64,000 bases of DNA from Corythucha ciliata. Lineage: Eukaryota > Arthropoda > Insecta > Hemiptera > Tingidae. Below are positions 58,539-64,000 of the stretch, piece by piece. Location: the NCBI GenBank assembly GCA_038030265.1, contig CM075937.1, positions 31,538,198 to 31,602,197 on the forward strand, written 5' to 3'. The stretch's first letter is position 1; every line of letters begins with the position of its first letter. A program made the translations under genes and the position numbers. The notes under the pieces are model-generated. The model was not told the origin of the DNA and searched no databases. It was given only the letters and a program-made list of their open reading frames with translations.

Positions 58539-59453
58539 GTGCTCATTCCATTCAATCCAAACCTTCCCCTAATTTTAGCCCCAGACGCGAGCCCATACGG
58601 TGTCGCCGCAGTCCCAAGCCACGATGTAAATGGACGTGAAAGACCAATCTCCTATGCCTCTCGATCATTGACACAGTCGGAAATGAATGACAGCCAACTT
58701 GATCGTGAGGCACTAGCTATAATTTTCGGCGTCAACTACTTTTTCAATTACTTATACGGACAGCATTTCACTCTCGTCACCGACAACCAACCTCTGTCAC
58801 ATATTTTCCATCAGAACAAGACCTTACCTCAAATGACTTCGGCACGTCTTCTTCGATATGCATCTTTCTTGTCTGGATTTAATTACACTATTTCCTGCAA
58901 GAAAAGTATTGAAAACGAAAACGTAGACTGTCTTTCACGGGCGCCGACTAAACAGTTCATTACTACTGCCGACGTGTTTTTAAACAAAGAAATGTCAAAA
59001 CTTTTCGCTCAGACAGTTTTTCAAATTTCGAGCGAAGCGATCACGTACGAAACAATCGCCTCTGAAACATCCCGTGACCCGGAACTAGGACCACTTCTAC
59101 GCCGTCTACAATCCGGACGGTCCGACGAACCATACACAATTGACAACGGCATCCTCTTTCGGCAAGATCGAGTAGTCGTCCCTACACAACTTCGAAAACA
59201 ACTGTTGAATGAGCTTCACGCTACCCATATCGGCGAGGTTAAAATGAAACAGCTCGCTCGACGATATGTATACTGGCCGAAGATAGATCTCGATATTGAA
59301 CGCCTCGTCAAATCTTGTGAAAAATGTGCCCTAACCCTAACCCTAACCACAGCCCTGCTAAAGCTACGGTACATCCCTGGTACGAACCGGAGGAAAATTG
59401 GGAACGCTTACATATTGATTATGCAGGCCCATTCGAAAATCACTATTTCTTAA
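58539..59453 (+). pseudogene. gypsy RNase H and integrase zinc region
   Basis: 304 residues hold RNase H (PDASPYGVAAV, then REALAIIFGVNYFF and VTDNQPLSHIF). The integrase N-terminal zinc motif follows (HATHIGEVKMKQLARRY, then CEKC). Directly after CEKC the frame runs through a telomere-like (CCCTAA)3 stretch, loses similarity and ends at 59,453. The integrase core continues in another frame. Confidence 0.85.
59329..59348. repeat. Interstitial telomere-like (CCCTAA)3
   Basis: Three exact CCCTAA units plus CC lie inside the gypsy integrase at the point where the frame changes. The sequence equals the ancestral animal telomere repeat TTAGGG on the other strand. Confidence 0.8.
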
Positions 59454-59761
59454 TTACCGTCGATGCTAAATCGAAATAGGCCGAAGTACGAATATCGAAG
59501 ACTCCCCCATCAACAGCGTCAACTATTACTACGCTTGATGATATTTTCTCGACGCATGGCTACCCATCAGTCCTCGTTTCAGATAACGCCTCAATCTTCA
59601 CTAGCGACCATTTCAAAATTGTCTGCAAAAATCACGGCATTTTTCAAAAACTAACAGCACCTGGCCACCAAGCAACTAATGGCTTAGCTGAAAAATTCGT
59701 TCAGACCCTAAAACAACGTCTTCGCACAGCTTCAAATGACCCTGTTCCCCTCTCAGAAAAA

Positions 59762-60388
59762 TTGAAACGTACCATATTACGCTACCGGGTTACGCCTTTA
59801 GCATGTGGAAAGTCACCAGCTGAATTGTACTTGAATCGTCGGTTAAGAATACGACTCGACGCTATCAAACCCAACTTGAAAACAAAAAAATGCTATCCTC
59901 ACATTGCCACAGCTATTCGAACTTTTAAAGTGAGAGAGAGAGTCCAGACACGGATGCACATCAATAACCGCAGCACATGGCGATTGGGGGCCGTCAGTCA
60001 GAAGCTAGGACAGCGCCTCTACATTGTCTTACTAGACACAGGCAGAGAACTGAAGCGACATATTGACCAATTACGAGCAACCCTGGTTCCCCAAAAGACT
60101 TCCACACAAGATTTTCGGTCGGATTCGTCACCTCAGCCCCCTTCGCAAATATTAGGAGTCCCTTTTCCAACGTCCAAAAATCTACCCAACTCTCCACGAT
60201 CACCGCCGTTCGAACATCAAATCGGCTCTCCGACACGGTCCCATCAGACTTCCTCACCGGATCTACAATCGACGCCTAGTGCCGAGCAACAAGATGAAGA
60301 ATTGGCACCTCAAACATTACCCAGTTCACCGCGTCCGGAACATTATCTTCGTCGCTCTACTAGAACAGGCGACCGCCCCTTTATTTAA
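59762..60388 (+). pseudogene. gypsy integrase C-terminal segment
   Basis: 208 residues include TPLACGKSPAELYLNRRL (a typical block after the integrase core). A beta-rich stretch FKVRERVQTRMHINN…WRLGAVSQKLG and HIDQLRATL follow, then a proline/serine-rich tail. It ends 43 bases before the putative 3' LTR. Confidence 0.8.
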
Positions 60389-60431
60389 ACGATTACGTCA
60401 TTAATTAGAAAAACAAAAAGTGGGGGAGATT

Positions 60432-60775
60432 GTCATGTTTTTATTTTCATATGTTCACTATGATTTATCAAAATATTCGAAAAATATAAAAGAAGTTTCT
60501 AAACGCGGTTCTAAGATTGACGTGTAAAAAGACACAACAATATCTGACAATTTTGTCAATTGTCCACGTCAAAAGGCCGAATTAGTAAAAATAATTGCAC
60601 TTAGCTTGGAAACTACCAATAATCTGACCTATGAGCCTTTGACTTTATAGTCCAGTCAAATCGTATTAAAAAAATACCATACGTGGACAAAAATCTCGTC
60701 TTTGATTTGTCCACTTTATTCTATGTTTTTTGGGGTGAGGAACACGAATCTGAAGAGATCCAACAAAATTTCCTT
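60432..60775. other. Probable 3' LTR segment of the gypsy element
   Basis: Begins TGTCATG directly after a polypurine tract. No second copy in the window allows its end to be fixed. The sequence is cut at 60,776 by the foldback element. AATAAA followed by tttgtgaacttttgtggatc near 62,454 could be the displaced downstream part. Confidence 0.4.
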
Positions 60776-62063
60776 GTGCGTTTTGAGAAAATCGCGAAAA
60801 ACTGATAATTTTTGGCACTTTTTTTAGTTTTTTGCTTGCAACAGCTCAATGACGCATCCTACAGAAAATTGTACCCTGTTCTTTTTTGAATAGCATCAAG
60901 TTCTGCGTCGAATCTTTTTTCATTTGTCACAATTGACCCAGCCGTTTCGCCGGTATTGATTTATTTGAAATGGTCATTTTTAGTCGCTTCTGGCAAAATT
61001 GTGTGAAAAAATAAAAGTAGTTCAACTCTCAGTTGAGTGATGTAATCTCTGACGCTACCTATAGTACTGGTGACATGTTGAGTTTTAACATTTGTGGACA
61101 AAGTTGGTGGGCATAACCACTTTTTTTTAAACAAAACCTATTTTCATCGCCTTGTACAGAATATTTTACGGACCTTCAAAAATTTGGCAAATATGGTTCC
61201 TGACCGTAAATTTCATTAGCTTTCACTGAAAAATAGTGCAATTTTCATCGGAAGCTTCGTTCGATAGTTATTGGCAAAAACGTTCGGCTGAAGAAAGGAG
61301 TTAGTGGAAAATTACTCATTTTGCGAATTTCCCACTGCGTTTTATTGCCACTTATCGGGTCTTTATAAAAACGCCATACATGACTCCTTATAGGAAATTT
61401 AACGAGCTTTCAGATGAGTTTCTTTAAAGTTTAATCGGATGGATAGTTTTTGAGTTATAGGCCGAAATGTGACAAAAAAGATTTTTTTTGCAGCAAATTT
61501 CAAATTGTTTGACGTTACGGCCCTGTCTTTTGTTTATCTTCAAATGAAATTTCATATAATAGGTCTGATAGAAAATTCTATCAGCTTTGAGATCGTTTTT
61601 CATAGAAAAAAATTGGACTAATAGTTCCCGAGCTACTGGCAAAAATGCGCAGAAAAACGTGGTTTTTGGGCCGCTTTTTTTCGCGTTTTTTGTCGCATAA
61701 CTGATACCACTGATTTTTCTAGTAGGTTTCAATGCTTTTCACTTATGTAAAATTCAATTCTGAACCTCTTTGATTTCATTACATTTTCCGATTGGAATAG
61801 CCGTTTTTAAGTTGCTGCTGCCTTATTAATTTTTATTCATTTTAACATAAGTGGCTAAAAATTACCATTTCAAAAAAATCAATACCGGTGAAACGGCTGG
61901 GTCAATTGTGACAAATGAAAGAACGATTCGACGCAGAATTCAATGCTTTTCAAAAAATGAGAGGGTAATATTTTCCGTAGAATGCGTCATTAAGGAGTTA
62001 TAAGCAAACAACTGGAAAAAGTGCCAAAAATGAGCAGTTTTTCGCGATTTTCTCAAAACGCAC
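60776..62063. repeat. Foldback element, 1.29 kb
   Basis: Outer arms of about 210 bases (60,776-60,985 and 61,855-62,063) are inverted copies. The ends are gtgcgttttgagaaaatcgc and its reverse complement; both contain acccagccgtttc and gcgtc blocks. About 870 bases of AT-rich non-coding sequence lie between. It abuts the MITE at 62,064. Confidence 0.75.
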
Positions 62064-62199
62064 ACCTATTCTCTAACAACAAGCAATATTTTTTTCGCCA
62101 GCCATGTGTTTATTTCATTCATTTGTTTGAAGAAAATCAATGAAATAAACATATGACTTCGAAAAAGCTATTGCTTCGGAGTTAGAGAATAAGCCCCCT
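62064..62199. repeat. MITE, second copy of the 20.2-kb family
   Basis: Nearly the same sequence as 20,181-20,316: ctaacaacaagcaatatttt, tttcgccagccatgtgt, gaaataaacatatgacttcg, gagaataagcccc. Its left border coincides with the right end of the 1.29-kb foldback. Confidence 0.88.
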
Positions 62200-62980
62200 G
62201 ATCATGTATTCTGAAGCTTGAACACAGCCTCAACGCAGAAGCACGCTATTATTAGAGTGGAAATGTTTAAATACCGTGCAAGCGTCGTTCGATAAGTGAG
62301 GCGAAGGCGATCGAGACTATGGAAAACGATATTTTACTTTCCATCGAGTTGTGGACGCAATGTTATTATTCTTCAACACGAGAGCTAAATCCATATGCGT
62401 GCCACACAATTCTAGCTCGTTGTTAATTTTAATCTAGATCGCACGGGTGGAATAAACACTTTGTGAACTTTTGTGGATCGTGGAGTTGGGGTGCCTCCTT
62501 AGCTAAGCCGAATCCGGCGACGCCGTGGCCACAAGTGAGCTCTTAAGTCACTTGACTTTAGGATCGCAGTTTTTTTTTTTTTTTTTTTGAAAGCGCTTCT
62601 CTAGGGTTGCCAGAGCCTTGACTTCCAGACGAGGACAAAAACTTGAAAAGAAAAGCGAAGGCAAATGACAAGTTTGTGGATTCGACTCTCAAACGAGACC
62701 AATAGTGCACTTTTTAAATTTGGCGATTCAGATTAACCAAATGCGCTCTGGTGGCGGCCCCACCGAAGTAGGAAGAACGCTAGACTTTCCATGGGCTCTT
62801 ATGAGAAAACGCAGTTTTTGTTCTTTTTTATGAGTTTTTAGGATTTTTAAAGTTCACGGCAAAGAAAGCGAATTTCACCCCAGAAACTGACTGTGCTCAC
62901 ATGAAAAGGGGCAATATTCCACGAAGAACTTCCACTTTTGCTGGTTAAACGATCGTTGTAGCCTTCTAATGGATAAAAAC
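62200..62980. other. SMARCC intron, LTR-like scrap and poly-T
   Basis: No gene. AATAAA at about 62,453 and a run of 21 T at 62,571-62,589 are the main landmarks. The stretch 62,215-62,530 has LTR-like composition but nothing decisive. Confidence 0.35.
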
Positions 62981-64000
62981 TGTCAATTCTTGAATTAGCG
63001 ATTTGTCTCCATTTTAGCCACGAATTAGCGATTTGTCTCCATTTTAGCCGCGAATTAGCGATTTATCTCCATTTCAGCCGTGCATTAGCGGTTTCCTTGC
63101 AAAGAATTTGTGTTTTTCCTGATTTAAGCCGCTAATTAGCGCTAAATCTTCAAATTTTAGCCATGAAGTTGTCTCGAGAAACCGTGACTTGCCATTTGCT
63201 CTATTCATTCTGTGAAATAGCAAATGTTTTTAATTTAACGCCATAAACATCCATTTTTCTTGACTTCAGCCGCAAATTAGCGTTTTCCATCATCTTAGCA
63301 GCTAATTAGGGATTTTTCTATGTTTCATCTACGAACTAAGAGTTCCTCCATTTTCTCCGCAAACTACCTAACGCTTTTTCTTAAATTTGGCCGCGAATTA
63401 GCGATTTTTTTCACTTTCTGGTACGTAGTTACGATCAGAAGCCGCGAATTGACGTTTTATCTATTTAATCCGCGAGTCAATTGTATCGATAAATTAGCAA
63501 GTTTTCTCCACTTTAGCCACGATTTAGCAATTCTTGTCATTTTTGCGATTTTTCACCCTTTTAGCTATTTATTTAGCGATTTATCTGAATTTTGCAGAGA
63601 ATTCGTGTTTTTCTTTATTTCAGCCGCTAATTAGCGATTTTTCTCAATTGCATCCATGAATTAGCAACTTTTCTTAATTTTAGCTCCGGATTAGCGATTA
63701 GTTTCGCTTGCTTTTAGCGATGAATTAGCGTTTTTTCGCAGTTTGAGCCACGAACTTGCGTTCTGAATAAACCGAGAATTCATGTTTTCGTAATTTTAGG
63801 CGTGAATTAGCGCTTTTTCTCATTCGCGGATTATTGATTTTTCACGATTTCGTGTTTCGTAATTTTAAACGCAAATGACTGTAATTTACACGTTATCGAT
63901 TTTAGAGCTTTTTCTCAATTTTTGCCGTGAAGTTTTCTTAACTTTATCCGTGATTTAGCACTTTTTCTTATTTTAAGCTTTGATTTTTTAGGACGATATT
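62981..64000. repeat. Degenerate minisatellite-like array (gaattagcgatttttctc type)
   Basis: More than 25 imperfect units of about 30 bases combine cgcgaattagcgatttttct and ccattttagcc. The first units near 63,000-63,080 are the most regular. The array runs to the window edge. A few units of the same style (agctaaaattg, gctaatttgcgg) lie at 40,265-40,520. Confidence 0.7.

Larger units (their letters stand above)
57797..60431 (+). mobile_element. Ty3/gypsy retrotransposon, 5'-truncated and frame-broken
   Basis: The Pol region runs in gypsy order. Reverse transcriptase starts near 57,800 (VIIPKPDGNVRICVDY) and has the catalytic YFDD box near 58,147. RNase H (APDASPYG, LTDNQPL-like) is at 58.57-58.80 kb. 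The integrase zinc region (ELHATHIGEVKMKQ, then CEKC) is at 59.21-59.33 kb. The integrase core follows in a different frame at 59.37-59.7 kb, with a stop in it, and the C-terminal region is at 59.76-60.39 kb. Gag, protease and the 5' LTR are missing. A polypurine tract agtgggggaga ends at about 60,431, followed by TGTCATG, a likely 3' LTR start. Sense-oriented in the SMARCC intron. Confidence 0.9.

Noticed and set aside
1..64000. CRISPR arrays, bacterial operons, defence systems, rRNA genes
   Set aside because: Spliced animal genes throughout; repeat arrays lack the regular repeat-spacer design of CRISPR; no rRNA core motifs seen.

Overview
The window is nuclear DNA from an animal, most likely an invertebrate; the sequence alone does not fix the phylum. 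The protein-coding genes are metazoan housekeeping and chromatin genes. They are cut by many GT-AG introns, some only 55-80 bases long and others swollen to 5-9 kb by transposable elements. Most of the window is transposon-derived intron or intergenic DNA.

Layout. (1) 0.86-27.4 kb, plus strand: a DIS3L2-type RNB 3'-5' exoribonuclease spread over at least 18 exons whose splice phases all chain. Its introns hold a PIF/Harbinger element (4.6-5.7 kb), a decayed Ty1/copia element on the minus strand (about 6.6-9.7 kb), a near-perfect 2.06-kb hairpin repeat (14.2-16.2 kb), an antisense nested gene for mitochondrial ribosomal protein L42 (17.1-17.5 kb), three copies of a repeat encoding a SWIM-like zinc-finger protein (17.8-20.5 kb) and a cluster of small foldback elements (20.6-23.6 kb). 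(2) 28.5-38.2 kb, plus strand: ZC3H15 (DFRP1), whose interior is present in extra near-identical tandem copies, one carrying a one-base frameshift; an intact 397-residue reading path still exists. (3) 38.85-48.6 kb, plus strand: UBA2, the catalytic subunit of the SUMO E1 enzyme, complete in 10 exons (604 residues) with one 6.9-kb intron full of Harbinger-like elements. (4) 49.5-50.9 kb, plus strand: YTHDC1, the nuclear m6A reader, with its whole coding region in one exon. (5) 55.6 kb onward, plus strand: the first three coding exons of SMARCC/Moira, a SWI/SNF core subunit, running into an intron of at least 7.9 kb that contains a broken Ty3/gypsy element, a 1.3-kb foldback and a minisatellite-like array.

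The genes do not form an operon or a pathway cluster. They share broad RNA, SUMO and chromatin roles: uridylated-RNA decay, translational GTPase partner, SUMO activation, m6A reading, chromatin remodelling and the mitoribosome.

I found no CRISPR array, rRNA, convincing tRNA or bacterial-type system. The most notable items are the 2-kb intronic hairpin, the ZC3H15 internal amplification with a frameshifted copy, the nested mRpL42 gene, the SWIM-encoding repeat, a set of PIF/Harbinger-like short elements with TTA/TAA target duplications, and a two-member foldback family flanked by TTAA.
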